NCBI RefSeq assembly: GCF_012641265.1
Contig: NZ_JABAHZ010000004.1
Location: 310,001 to 374,000, forward strand
Length of the DNA: 64,000 nucleotides
Origin: Chitinophaga eiseniae
GTDB lineage: Bacteria; Bacteroidota; Bacteroidia; Chitinophagales; Chitinophagaceae
Direction of reading: 5' to 3'
The first letter of the stretch is position 1; every line of letters begins with the position of its first letter. This document shows positions 44,201 to 52,043 of this stretch, one piece after another. The position numbers and the translations under genes were made by a program. Below the pieces are notes generated by a model. That model ran no database searches. It was not told the origin of the DNA and saw only the letters and a program-made list of their open reading frames with translations.

Positions 44201-44846
44201 CGGTTTATACGCCTACCGTTTTGCCGGGTTGGATAATATGGGACAACCCCTGTTTTATGGAGCAAAAAATAACAAGTACAGTAACATCGTGTTGTCTTCG
44301 CAGGATGACTCACTGATTGCATACCAGGGTTCCCGTGATCCAACCGTGACCGGCTCTTTTACCAATAGTTTCAATTACAAATCATTTGAGTTGCGGGTTT
44401 TCTTTACCTATAGCTTTGGCAACAAAGTGTTCAGAAACCCTATTGTCAGCAGCACTTACGACGACAACCTGGCCACCCAAAAAGATGTGGCCGCCCGCTG
44501 GCGTATTCCCGGCGATGAGAAGATCACCAATATTCCCGGGCTGGTATCCAATATCCAGGATTCCTATAACCAGGCTGCTTTTATTCAGCGGGAGTTTGCG
44601 TACAACAGGAGCGACCTGATGGTGGTGAATGCTGCCGTGCTCCGGTTGAGCGAAGTTACTTTGTCGTACGACTTTGTACCGAAGAAAGCCAGTCCGTTGA
44701 AAATGGCGCGTTTGTCGCTCGCTGCCAACAACCTTTATTTCTGGGCCGACAGGGACTTACGGGGAGTGGATCCGCAAAGCATTATTTCGGGTGTCAATCT
44801 CCCTAACCCTACTTCTTATACACTCAGATTAAACGCCCAATTTTAA
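41223..44846 (+). CDS. SusC-like TonB-dependent transporter with STN domain (PUL 3)
   Basis: 1207 residues. Signal region (LTAFVFLIMCLHISVNGSTQ), STN domain (about 42-115; KIPVEEVFLTIKKQTAYAVV), carboxypeptidase regulatory-like domain (VTGKVTDSTGAPLPGVTVFV), TonB box/plug (EVIITGFQQLNKETFTGAVG; GTRAANGVVSITTKKGKKGQ) and C-terminal barrel ending TSYTLRLNAQF. The plug start (GFQQLNKETFTGA) is a variant seen in SusC proteins that sit with metallopeptidase and DUF4302 genes, as here. It is followed by SusD at 11 bp. The cargo may be a peptide or glycopeptide rather than a plain polysaccharide. Confidence 0.94.
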   Translation: MHFTPCKGRPGKERLSKLLRKLTAFVFLIMCLHISVNGSTQIVSISGKKIPVEEVFLTIKKQTAYAVVCKSSVIKDMKPVDLNVKDMPLRNLMDLTVKNQGLQYTIGRNSVFIFPDSAAAKNDAKKNERENVTRQQEPVTGKVTDSTGAPLPGVTVFVKGKYSTAVTTSKTGSFSIAAADGDVLVIYNPGFTTREIPVKKGQTLQVTLKVPEKSLNEVIITGFQQLNKETFTGAVGKVDKALLQRSGVGDVSRMLQGAVAGVSVENVSSTFGSTPKIRIRGSASISANQEPLYVVDGVPVSSPANIQPNQLYSGDPAALLGSAIAGLNPADIEDIAILKDGSATSLYGTRAANGVVSITTKKGKKGQMTVNVGSALTLGIRPNVATFNLMDSKEQMELSNELYRYGYLSVLNYPSTTGAFTDIYNQYTQRNITQAQANELLNKARAVNTDWFKVLFRNNLVQEHNISIGGGSEKATYFLSGSYLHDDGQAKGYNTNRYTANFRTVINVTKKLDVDFITNFTYRDQLTPGTFNSGTRNGQSSRNFDLNPFSYAVNTSRAMVPYDENGNYKYYLRDFAPFNVLNELHENFNTLTSTDIRTALKLTYKIIPGLTYETLMSARKTSADLSHVMTERSNVAAAYRVASPLSIANLNTLLYKDPNDPNAIPQTILPTGGILDQQTARGSFLTMRHALNWNHAFNRLHVVNVFGGFEIGSDKVNTTSTRGWGYQYYAGKIISPSPLALRAAIEKNEPYYTETFTRENKTAFFLNTNYVFDEKYIVDLAARVDGSNLFGSATKTRFLPNYSIGLAWNVSREKFMEQLNSAGKIDFLKVRGSYALRGNAWQSSPALNAKYQNYYRGDPNYDELGINILSPELYNLNWEKDYTTSVGIDVGLFNKVTLTAEYYNRANKDLVASRNVSYEDGFSTKTINWASMTNKGIDVTLGIKDIIRTRDFHWNFNVLVGQVKNRLTEGIFSPLLTQKTAPTGYGEVGRPLNGLYAYRFAGLDNMGQPLFYGAKNNKYSNIVLSSQDDSLIAYQGSRDPTVTGSFTNSFNYKSFELRVFFTYSFGNKVFRNPIVSSTYDDNLATQKDVAARWRIPGDEKITNIPGLVSNIQDSYNQAAFIQREFAYNRSDLMVVNAAVLRLSEVTLSYDFVPKKASPLKMARLSLAANNLYFWADRDLRGVDPQSIISGVNLPNPTSYTLRLNAQF

Positions 44847-44857
44847 AATATTCAGCT

Positions 44858-46330
44858 ATGGTAAAGACAGCTCTGAAAATAAGCAACCTGGCGATGTTAC
44901 TGTTGCTCTTCTGTGTAGGAATGACAGGTTGTAAGAAGTTTACAGAAGAGGCATATGATAACCGGGCGCAAATAGAATCGGCCGATCAGTATGCCAAAGT
45001 ATTGGTAAATGCCTACCCGATAAGACATGACCTGTTTACAGACATTCTTACCGACGATTATGACTTTCATGCGCAGCTGGCGCAGGCCTCCAATATCAGT
45101 GCCTACCTGCCCATGTATTTATGGAAAGATGATTACCCGGATAATATTAATACCGGACCGGCAGTGGCTTACGCAGGGTACTATTCAAAAATATACTATG
45201 CCAATTTGGTAACAGAAGGTATTGATGCTGCCACCGGTTCGCCGGAGCAAAAAGCGGCGGTAAAAGGGGAAGCCCTGCTGGTTCGCGCCTACTGTCATTT
45301 TATATTGGTGAACCTTTTCGGACAGCACTACAATGTGGCTACGGCTGCCAAAGACCTGGGTATACCGCTGGTGACTGAAATCAATAAAGGCAATATTAAT
45401 TTCTATCATCGCAATACGGTGAAGCAGGTTTACGACCAGGTAGAAAAGGATGCTACCGATGGCCTCGCGTTGTTGCAGAAAGGAGGCAGTTACACACCGG
45501 CTAACCCTTACCATTTTTCCGTAGCCAGTGCTAATGCTTTCCTTTCCCGTGTCAAACTATATAAAGGAGAATGGGATGAATCAGTTAAATATGCAGATGC
45601 CGTGATTGCAGAAAAAGGACGTATCGTCCGGAACCTGGCCGCGGATCTTGTTTTCCAGCAATCCAACGGCCTGCCTTTTTTTGCAGCAAGGTATATGGAC
45701 CCGGCCTCTCATCCTAATTTGTTGATGTTGTCATACGTGACTAACCTATCGCCCATTACCCCAACCGGCTTTTCTATCTGTGGCTTTTTCCCCAGCGATT
45801 CTATCGTTCCACTGTATCAGCCAGCGGGTGCCAACGATCTTAGAAGAAGAGTGTTTACCGCAGTAGGTACGGTGATTGACCGGCGGCTGATTGCCATCAA
45901 GTATGGTACGCAGCCTAACAGTCCCAATAACACGCCCATTAAAACACCTTACTTCAGTATGGAAGAAGTATTGCTCAATCATGCAGAAGCCTTGCTGAGA
46001 AGCACTAACGGTAATGCTATCGCCGGAGCATTGGCCGATGTGGAAGCCATCCGTAAGGAAAGATACGTACCCTATATGTCATTAGATCCGGCTATTACGA
46101 AACAGGCATTATTGGATATAGTGTTGTTGGAGAGAAGGAAGGAATTTGTAAACGAAGGATTGCGTTGGTATGATGTAAAAAGATTGGGACTAAGAGTGGA
46201 GCATCGCACCTCCAGGGGCGGCCCACCGGCAGATGTACTGACTGCCAGCGATCTGCGGAAGGCTTTGCAGATACCACGTTTGGAACAGGAACGGAATGTA
46301 CCTATCGCCTCCGAATTAAATCCCAGATAA
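44858..46330 (+). CDS. SusD/RagB-like lipoprotein (PUL 3)
   Basis: 490 residues, lipoprotein signal with Cys25 (GMTGC). SusD features: GEALLVRAYCHFILVNLFGQ, YFSMEEVLLNHAEALLRSTN, LLERRKEFVNEGLRWYDVKR and a final ALQIPRLEQ-type tail. Partner of the SusC upstream; 21 bp before the metallopeptidase gene. Confidence 0.94.
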   Translation: MVKTALKISNLAMLLLLFCVGMTGCKKFTEEAYDNRAQIESADQYAKVLVNAYPIRHDLFTDILTDDYDFHAQLAQASNISAYLPMYLWKDDYPDNINTGPAVAYAGYYSKIYYANLVTEGIDAATGSPEQKAAVKGEALLVRAYCHFILVNLFGQHYNVATAAKDLGIPLVTEINKGNINFYHRNTVKQVYDQVEKDATDGLALLQKGGSYTPANPYHFSVASANAFLSRVKLYKGEWDESVKYADAVIAEKGRIVRNLAADLVFQQSNGLPFFAARYMDPASHPNLLMLSYVTNLSPITPTGFSICGFFPSDSIVPLYQPAGANDLRRRVFTAVGTVIDRRLIAIKYGTQPNSPNNTPIKTPYFSMEEVLLNHAEALLRSTNGNAIAGALADVEAIRKERYVPYMSLDPAITKQALLDIVLLERRKEFVNEGLRWYDVKRLGLRVEHRTSRGGPPADVLTASDLRKALQIPRLEQERNVPIASELNPR

Positions 46331-46351
46331 CCACCTGCAAACTTTTTTATT

Positions 46352-47200
46352 ATGAAACAAGTAATCAAATTATCTGTCATAACTGCGTTGGTCAGCCTGA
46401 TCTGTTTCTCTTGTGTGAAGGACAAGCAGCCGGCGATCAACGATACCATCGATTATTTTCCCAGGGGGGCGCTGAGAAACGGGCTGGATAGCCTGATAGA
46501 CACCATTCAGCAAAAATATGGGCTGCGGGTTATTTATAAGTTCGAACCCAGGGTAATTGATCCGACTACTTTTTTCGTGCCTGCTAAATATGAAAAAGCC
46601 AAGCCCTATACGAAAATGGTCGTGGAAAAAATGTGGCTGGAACCGATCAGCATCTATGCACCGGAATTTTCCAAGCACCAGATACCTATCGAATTCCTGA
46701 CGGTAGGAACCGGTATTCACTTTAACTCGCTGAACTCAGGACCCGCTGCCGGCGCAGGTTTGAACGCCCAGTATTACCGGTTAGGTATGGGAGATGTAGA
46801 TAACTACGCGTTGGACCGGGGTTGGATCAGGGATCATATCTGTACAGTATACCACGAACATGCGCATCAGCTGGATCAGAAATTCGGGCGCCCGGTAGGA
46901 TACGATCAGGTATCACAGGGGACTTATTACGATTTACAGTTCCAGTATAAAACAGATGAACAGGCTAACCAGGACGGATTTTTTACGGCTTACGGGGGAT
47001 ATTTACCGGAAGAAGATTTTGCCACTACGGTAGAAACCATGATCCGCTTGCCTAAGTCGGAAGTGCTCCGTATTGCCGCCATCAATCCAAAGCTGGAAAA
47101 GAAGTATAAGATGGTCAACGCTTTTTACCTGAGCAAAGGTATTGACCTGCACCTGATGAAGGTAAAGCTGGATTCCACTGTGATGGCGCTGGTACCCTAA
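46352..47200 (+). CDS. Putative zinc metallopeptidase lipoprotein
   Basis: 282 residues. Lipobox LICFSC (Cys21) places it on the cell surface or periplasmic face. The motif HEHAH (168-172) is an HExxH zinc site (His168, Glu169, His172); a third ligand may come from the EEDFATTVE segment about 55 residues later. This belongs to the family usually named putative zinc-binding metallopeptidase in Bacteroidota SusC/SusD loci. It lies between SusD and a DUF4302-like gene and probably trims the imported or bound substrate at the surface. The true substrate is not known. Confidence 0.85.
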   Translation: MKQVIKLSVITALVSLICFSCVKDKQPAINDTIDYFPRGALRNGLDSLIDTIQQKYGLRVIYKFEPRVIDPTTFFVPAKYEKAKPYTKMVVEKMWLEPISIYAPEFSKHQIPIEFLTVGTGIHFNSLNSGPAAGAGLNAQYYRLGMGDVDNYALDRGWIRDHICTVYHEHAHQLDQKFGRPVGYDQVSQGTYYDLQFQYKTDEQANQDGFFTAYGGYLPEEDFATTVETMIRLPKSEVLRIAAINPKLEKKYKMVNAFYLSKGIDLHLMKVKLDSTVMALVP

Positions 47201-47229
47201 CGTATTTAATGACATTAAAAAAAGGGAAA

Positions 47230-48207
47230 ATGAAAACTACATATCAACTCCTGATAGCCCTGGCGATGGTGGCAAGTATGGTGGGGTGTACAAAATATGA
47301 AAAGGATTTTAACCTGGATGAGTTGTCGGCCAAACAGGACCGGCTGAATACACAAATTCTGCAGCGGCTCGCGGATGCGCCCAATGGCTGGGTGATATAC
47401 GTGCCTAACCCGGATACGGCTGTGCTGAGTGCTACGCCCATCATCCTGAGATTTGATACGGCCAGCCGTACCTATACTTCCAAGTCACCGTTCCCGGTAT
47501 CCAATGCCGGCACGCCCACTTTGTTCGACGTGAGCAGTGCTACCGGCGCCCCTTTGCTGAGCTTTGCCAGTGGCAGCGTGTTCTCTGGCTGGAATGAATC
47601 GGGCGGCATCAGCGATTTCTTTTTTAAAGTATTGAACGTAGGCCAGGATACTATTGATATACAGCCCTATCGTAAAGGCCAGACTTACCAATCGGAAGGT
47701 GGTATCCCCATGAAGATGATCCGTTTGAAAGCGCCTATCACCTGGTTTGATAATCCTTTCAACCTGCGCTCGCTGCTGTTGTCGGGGGCATCGCCTTTCC
47801 AGAAGAGCAGTATCAACGTATTACAGTTGACCTATCAGAATGGATCGGCGCCCAGCGCCCTGAGCATGGCCTTCTTCGCCATGGGCCCGGATGACCTGGC
47901 CTTCCTGAACGCCTATGTACCGTTTAACCGCGATATGAAAATGTATCCTGCTGCGGTGGCGGTAAACGGTGATCCGGATTATTTCAGTTTGTATCACCTG
48001 GGTAATAACAGCTTTTTCTCGCATGTAGACAATGGATTTTCTCCCGGCTGGCTGTTTATCGACTTACCCCGGGCTATTATCAAAAAATTGAAAACCGATC
48101 ACCTGATCGTGCGGGCAGTGAGTAATGATCGCGCTAAAGTAACGGTGTTTGCCGTAGATAAAAACGGGAATGAAGTGATTACAGGCTTGCTGGAAGCGAG
48201 ACCGTAA
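47230..48207 (+). CDS. DUF4302-like surface lipoprotein
   Basis: 325 residues from ATG 47230 (signal MKTTYQLLIALAMVASMVGC, Cys20; the ATG at 47209 would add a charged prefix). The start of the mature part (LQRLADAPNGWVIYVPNPD) and the beta-rich body resemble DUF4302, a family that accompanies SusCD-metallopeptidase loci. It is probably an accessory surface-binding protein. Last gene of PUL 3; its stop codon abuts the 200-bp palindromic element. Confidence 0.7.
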   Translation: MKTTYQLLIALAMVASMVGCTKYEKDFNLDELSAKQDRLNTQILQRLADAPNGWVIYVPNPDTAVLSATPIILRFDTASRTYTSKSPFPVSNAGTPTLFDVSSATGAPLLSFASGSVFSGWNESGGISDFFFKVLNVGQDTIDIQPYRKGQTYQSEGGIPMKMIRLKAPITWFDNPFNLRSLLLSGASPFQKSSINVLQLTYQNGSAPSALSMAFFAMGPDDLAFLNAYVPFNRDMKMYPAAVAVNGDPDYFSLYHLGNNSFFSHVDNGFSPGWLFIDLPRAIIKKLKTDHLIVRAVSNDRAKVTVFAVDKNGNEVITGLLEARP

Positions 48208-48406
48208 GTTTTTCTCGCGAAGGCGCAAAGCAGGAAAGAAGCAAAGAAATTAAAAGAAAGAAGAGCCCGAATTTTAAGCCCGCAAAGCGGGGAGATTATG
48301 TAGTATTATTCTATGCTATATAATCTCCCCGCTTTGCGGGCTTAAAATTCGCTTCAATCTCTGCTGCTTTGCTTCTTTCCTGCTTTGCGCCTTCGCGAGG
48401 AAAACT
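48207..48406. repeat. ~200-bp nested palindromic element, copy D (inverted relative to copy C)
   Basis: Outer arms of about 40 bp (from AGTTTTTCTCGCGAAGGC at 48207 to its near-complement at 48406) enclose a 35-bp core stem (48269-48350; one mismatch) almost identical to the core of copy C. The inner segment ending AGCAGAGATTGAAGC is on the right side here (reverse complement, near 48351-48366) but on the left side in copy C, so the two are in opposite orientations. Together they bracket the whole of PUL 3. Confidence 0.85.
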
Positions 48407-48602
48407 ACGCTTGGTCAGCCTTATTTTTAAATCTCTCTAAAAAGCATTGCTTCCTAACGATGAATTCTCTATTTTTATAAAGATTAGCTTAAACGATTAA
48501 GCATTTTGTTGCCCATATTGACAAACAGGTGTTCCCGTTATGGGCTATGTAACCAGGACCGGCGTATGAAAACGACCGACAGGGTAGCCATCTCAAAAAA
48601 GT
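48407..48602 (+). other. Control region of the GH116 gene
   Basis: About 196 bp upstream of GH116 containing the LacI-type palindrome at 48488-48501. I see no full TAnnTTTG box and no other gene. Confidence 0.5.
48488..48501. promoter_or_regulatory. LacI-type operator upstream of GH116
   Basis: CTTAAACGATTAAG, one mismatch from the perfect palindrome CTTAAACGTTTAAG found just upstream of the LacI gene, 101 bp before the GH116 start codon. It links GH116 to the LacI-controlled operon on the other strand. Confidence 0.8.
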
Positions 48603-51176
48603 ATGCATATGAAGAAAGATAACAACCGGCGTTCTTTTCTGAAAAATATAGCCATTGCCTCTTTCGGCGTAACAGCCTTGCCTTCGGTAGCCGGAGCGGC
48701 CGATCTGCCTGTTGAGGAAGAGAAACGGGATAATAAGGCAGCGGAAACCCGTCGCAGGTTCAACGACGTTTATGCCGGGAAATACAATAACCGGGCGGCA
48801 TTTCCTATAGGAGGCATCGGTGCCGGCATGTTTTGCCTGGAAGGTACCGGGGCTATCTCTCATTTATCGGTGCGTCATAATCCTGAAATGTTTCATGAAC
48901 CGGCCATGTTTGCCGCTATTAGTTTGAAAAGTACGCCCGGACTGGCCCGGGTGCTGGAAGGCCCGGTACCCGACTGGAAAAAATTCGGACAGCGCGATGC
49001 AGGTCTTGGAGGTACCGGCGGCGCTACCTGGGGATTACCCCGGTTTAAAACAGCCACGCTGCAGACTCGCTTTCCTTTTGCACAGATTATACTCGCCGAT
49101 CCGCAACTGCCGTTACAGGTAAGTATAAAAGGTTGGAGTCCTTTTATTCCCACAGATGAAGACCATGCCAGCATGCCCGTTGGGGGACTGGAATACCAGT
49201 TTACCAACAAAAGCCACCAGGCGGAAGAATATGTCTTCTCTTACAACGCCCGGAACTTTATGCGCCAGGGCGACGCTGGCAATGCGATAAAACCTTACAC
49301 CAACGGGTTTATATTATCACAGGTCGCCATAGCAGACGCGCCGGAGAAGCAAGGGCATTTTGCCATCTACACCAACGAGCGCCATACTGTGGTGGATCAT
49401 TGCTGGTTTCGTGGTAACTGGTTCGATCCACTCACCATGGTTTGGAACACGCTGAAAGATGGCAATACCCGCAACACGCCACCCGTGGCGCAGGATGCAC
49501 CCGGAGCATCCCTGTTTGTACCTTTCCGCCTGCAACCCGGCGAACAGAAAACCATTCGCGTGATGATGGCCTGGTATGTACCGGATTCCAAATTGCGGAT
49601 AGGCGACACAGTTAATGGCAAACCCGGAACACCACCGTATTATAAGCCATGGTACAGCAGCCGGTTCAATGGCATACAGGCGGTAGCTGATTACTGGGCA
49701 CAGCATTACGATACCCTTCAACAAAACACCCAACGGTTTACCGATACTTTTTATAACAGCACTTTGCCACCGGAAGTATTGGAAGCGGTGGCGGCCAATC
49801 TTACCATCCTGAAATCGGCTACCGTCATGCGCCAGCACGATGGGCGATTCTGGTGCTGGGAAGGCTCCGGCGACAACTGGGGTAGCTGTCACGGTACCTG
49901 CACCCACGTATGGAATTATGCGCAGGCAGTGCCTCACTTGTTTCCCGCATTGGAAAGGAGTTTGCGCAATACAGAGTTCAACGAAAATCAAAATGCGGAA
50001 GGTCACCAGGGATTTCGCGCCAATCTGCCCATTTCTCCGCTGGTGCATAATTTTCACTCGGCAGCAGATGGACAGCTGGGGGGTATTATGAAAATATACC
50101 GCGACTGGCGCATCAGCGGCGACCACGACTGGCTGAAGAAAATGTATCCGCTGGTAAAAGTGAGCATGGACTACTGTATCCGCACGTGGGACCCCGAAGG
50201 GAAAGGACTGGTGGAAGAACCACATCATAATACCTATGACATTGAGTTCTGGGGCCCTACCAGCATGTGTACCAGTTTTTACCTGGGTGCATTGCAGGCC
50301 ATCATGCACATGGGTACATTTCTGCAGCAGGATGTATCGGTTTACAGCAGCCTTTATCAGAAGGGGAAGCACGCATTGGAAACGACTTTATACAATGGTG
50401 AGTTTTTTGTACAACAAATTAAGTGGACCGGCTTAAAGGCGCCCGACCCGGTAAAGGCGCAGTCATTCAGTACACAATATGCGGAAGAAGCGCGGGTGTT
50501 GCTGAAAAAAGAAGGCCCCAAATACCAGTATGGCGCGGGCTGCCTGTCCGACGGAATACTGGGGGCCTGGATAGCCCGGGTATGCGGACTGGAAGAACCT
50601 GTTGATGCTGCCAAAACTAAAAGTCATTTGCTGGCGGTACACAAATACAACGGCAAGAAAGATCTGAGCACCCATGTAAACCCGCAACGCTCCACTTATG
50701 CGCTGGGAGCGGAAGGTGGCTTGTTGCTGTGTTCCTGGCCTAAAGGAGGCATGTTGTCGCTTCCCTTTGTATACAGTAATGAGGTGTGGACCGGTATCGA
50801 ATACCAGGTGGCTTCTCACCTGATGTTTCATGGCGAAGTGGAAAAGGGATTGGAGATCGTACGAGCTTGCCGCCAGCGATACGACGGCGCCGTACGGAAT
50901 CCTTTCAATGAGTATGAATGCGGGCATTGGTATGCGAGGGCCATGTCGAGCTACGGGTTATTACAGGGGCTGACAGGCGTGCGCTATGACGCCGTGGATC
51001 AGGCGTTGTATATCGATTCCCGGGTAGGAGATTTCACCAGCTTCATTTCCACGAATACCGGTTTTGGTACGGTGAGCTGGAAGAAGGGTGTTCCTTCGCT
51101 GAAGGTGGCATATGGTACTATACCTGCCACGCACGCGGTGGTGGCAGGTAAGAAAATGTCTTTGCAATTGGTATAA
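48603..51176 (+). CDS. GH116 family glycoside hydrolase
   Basis: 857 residues (ATG 48603; ATG 48609 also possible). A Tat-like signal (MHMKKDNNRRSFLKNIAIAS) is followed by the beta-sandwich GBA2 N-terminal domain (AAFPIGGIGAGMFCLEGTGA, 65-84) and an (alpha/alpha)6 catalytic domain (DUF608 part) with FWCWEGSGDNWGSCHGTCTH (416-435) and HHNTYDIEFWG (541-551). By comparison with characterised GH116 enzymes the nucleophile is probably Glu420 and the acid/base Asp546. Known activities are beta-glucosidase, beta-xylosidase and glucosylceramidase-type. It carries the LacI operator upstream, and its stop codon abuts that of the FAH gene, so the two units converge without a gap. Confidence 0.9.
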   Translation: MHMKKDNNRRSFLKNIAIASFGVTALPSVAGAADLPVEEEKRDNKAAETRRRFNDVYAGKYNNRAAFPIGGIGAGMFCLEGTGAISHLSVRHNPEMFHEPAMFAAISLKSTPGLARVLEGPVPDWKKFGQRDAGLGGTGGATWGLPRFKTATLQTRFPFAQIILADPQLPLQVSIKGWSPFIPTDEDHASMPVGGLEYQFTNKSHQAEEYVFSYNARNFMRQGDAGNAIKPYTNGFILSQVAIADAPEKQGHFAIYTNERHTVVDHCWFRGNWFDPLTMVWNTLKDGNTRNTPPVAQDAPGASLFVPFRLQPGEQKTIRVMMAWYVPDSKLRIGDTVNGKPGTPPYYKPWYSSRFNGIQAVADYWAQHYDTLQQNTQRFTDTFYNSTLPPEVLEAVAANLTILKSATVMRQHDGRFWCWEGSGDNWGSCHGTCTHVWNYAQAVPHLFPALERSLRNTEFNENQNAEGHQGFRANLPISPLVHNFHSAADGQLGGIMKIYRDWRISGDHDWLKKMYPLVKVSMDYCIRTWDPEGKGLVEEPHHNTYDIEFWGPTSMCTSFYLGALQAIMHMGTFLQQDVSVYSSLYQKGKHALETTLYNGEFFVQQIKWTGLKAPDPVKAQSFSTQYAEEARVLLKKEGPKYQYGAGCLSDGILGAWIARVCGLEEPVDAAKTKSHLLAVHKYNGKKDLSTHVNPQRSTYALGAEGGLLLCSWPKGGMLSLPFVYSNEVWTGIEYQVASHLMFHGEVEKGLEIVRACRQRYDGAVRNPFNEYECGHWYARAMSSYGLLQGLTGVRYDAVDQALYIDSRVGDFTSFISTNTGFGTVSWKKGVPSLKVAYGTIPATHAVVAGKKMSLQLV

Positions 51177-52037
51177 CTATCCGCGCAGGGTTTGAATGTT
51201 GTTGATCAGTTGACCAATATGATCGATACTGATTTCAACGCGGTCGTGATCCTGCAGGGTGAAGTCGTTGCCGGGTACCAAGCAGGTGCCGGTCATCAGG
51301 TAACAGCCGGTAGGGAAAGCGCAGCCTTTAAAGAGAAAACGAACCAGCTCTTCATGACTGCGTTTCATTTGACTGATAGGTACATTGTCGTTGTATTGCA
51401 GCTGTTCCTGCCGGTAAATCGACATGCTGATGTTGGTGTTGGCCGGGATGGGCCGATCAGGGACCATCAGGCAGGGGCCCAGCCCGGCGCATTTTTCATA
51501 TACTTTTGCCTGCGGCAGATACAGCGGATTTTCTCCTTCAATACTGCGGGAGCTCATGTCGTTACCAATCGTATAGCCTTCCACGGTACCCCCGCTGCTT
51601 ACAAATAAAGTAAGCTCTGGCTCGGGTACATCCCAGGTAGAATCTTCCCGGATATATAAGGTTTGCTGATGCCCCGAAACGCGGTGGGGAGTGGCTTTAA
51701 AAAAGAGTTCCGGGCGTTCGGCCACATATACTTTATCATAAAAGGTGGCGCCACCGGATATTTCCGATTCTTCCATGCGGGCGGTGCGACTGCGATAGTA
51801 GGTAACACCGGCAGCCCATACTTCCTGTGATCCGATAGGCGCCTGCAAATCGTGTGCGAGCACCGTTGTCGCTGCATCCCTGGAAATGGGGGTACGGCCG
51901 TTGATATCCGCGAGCACGTGCTGGTATAATCCGGGTCTGTTTACATATTGATCCCAGGCGGCATTAATGGAATAGTATTGCTCCTGGTGCGCTACCAGGA
52001 GGAACTGGGAAGTTTTATAGATGTGGAGGATATTCAT
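51177..52037 (-). CDS. FAH-family 2-keto-3-deoxy-D-arabinonate dehydratase-like protein
   Basis: 286 residues of the fumarylacetoacetate hydrolase superfamily. The sequence WAAGVTYYRSRTARMEES (about 74-91), VAERPELFFKATPHR and TWDVPEPELTLF, with the metal-binding Glu pair, is that of the 2-dehydro-3-deoxy-D-pentonate dehydratase (KdaD) branch rather than the NYxDHA type of diketo-fuconate hydrolases. This dehydratase turns 2-keto-3-deoxy-D-arabinonate (equally formed from D-xylonate) into 2-oxoglutarate semialdehyde. It is the last gene of the LacI-controlled operon, next to the dehydrogenase that would oxidise that product. Assignment by motif and context. Confidence 0.8.
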   Translation of the reverse strand: MNILHIYKTSQFLLVAHQEQYYSINAAWDQYVNRPGLYQHVLADINGRTPISRDAATTVLAHDLQAPIGSQEVWAAGVTYYRSRTARMEESEISGGATFYDKVYVAERPELFFKATPHRVSGHQQTLYIREDSTWDVPEPELTLFVSSGGTVEGYTIGNDMSSRSIEGENPLYLPQAKVYEKCAGLGPCLMVPDRPIPANTNISMSIYRQEQLQYNDNVPISQMKRSHEELVRFLFKGCAFPTGCYLMTGTCLVPGNDFTLQDHDRVEISIDHIGQLINNIQTLRG

Positions 52038-52043
52038 GTGTGT

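Noticed and set aside
49317..50372. Long minus-strand open frame opposite GH116
   Set aside because: It lies entirely within the GH116 gene; the translation has no domain-like pattern and the sense gene is certain.
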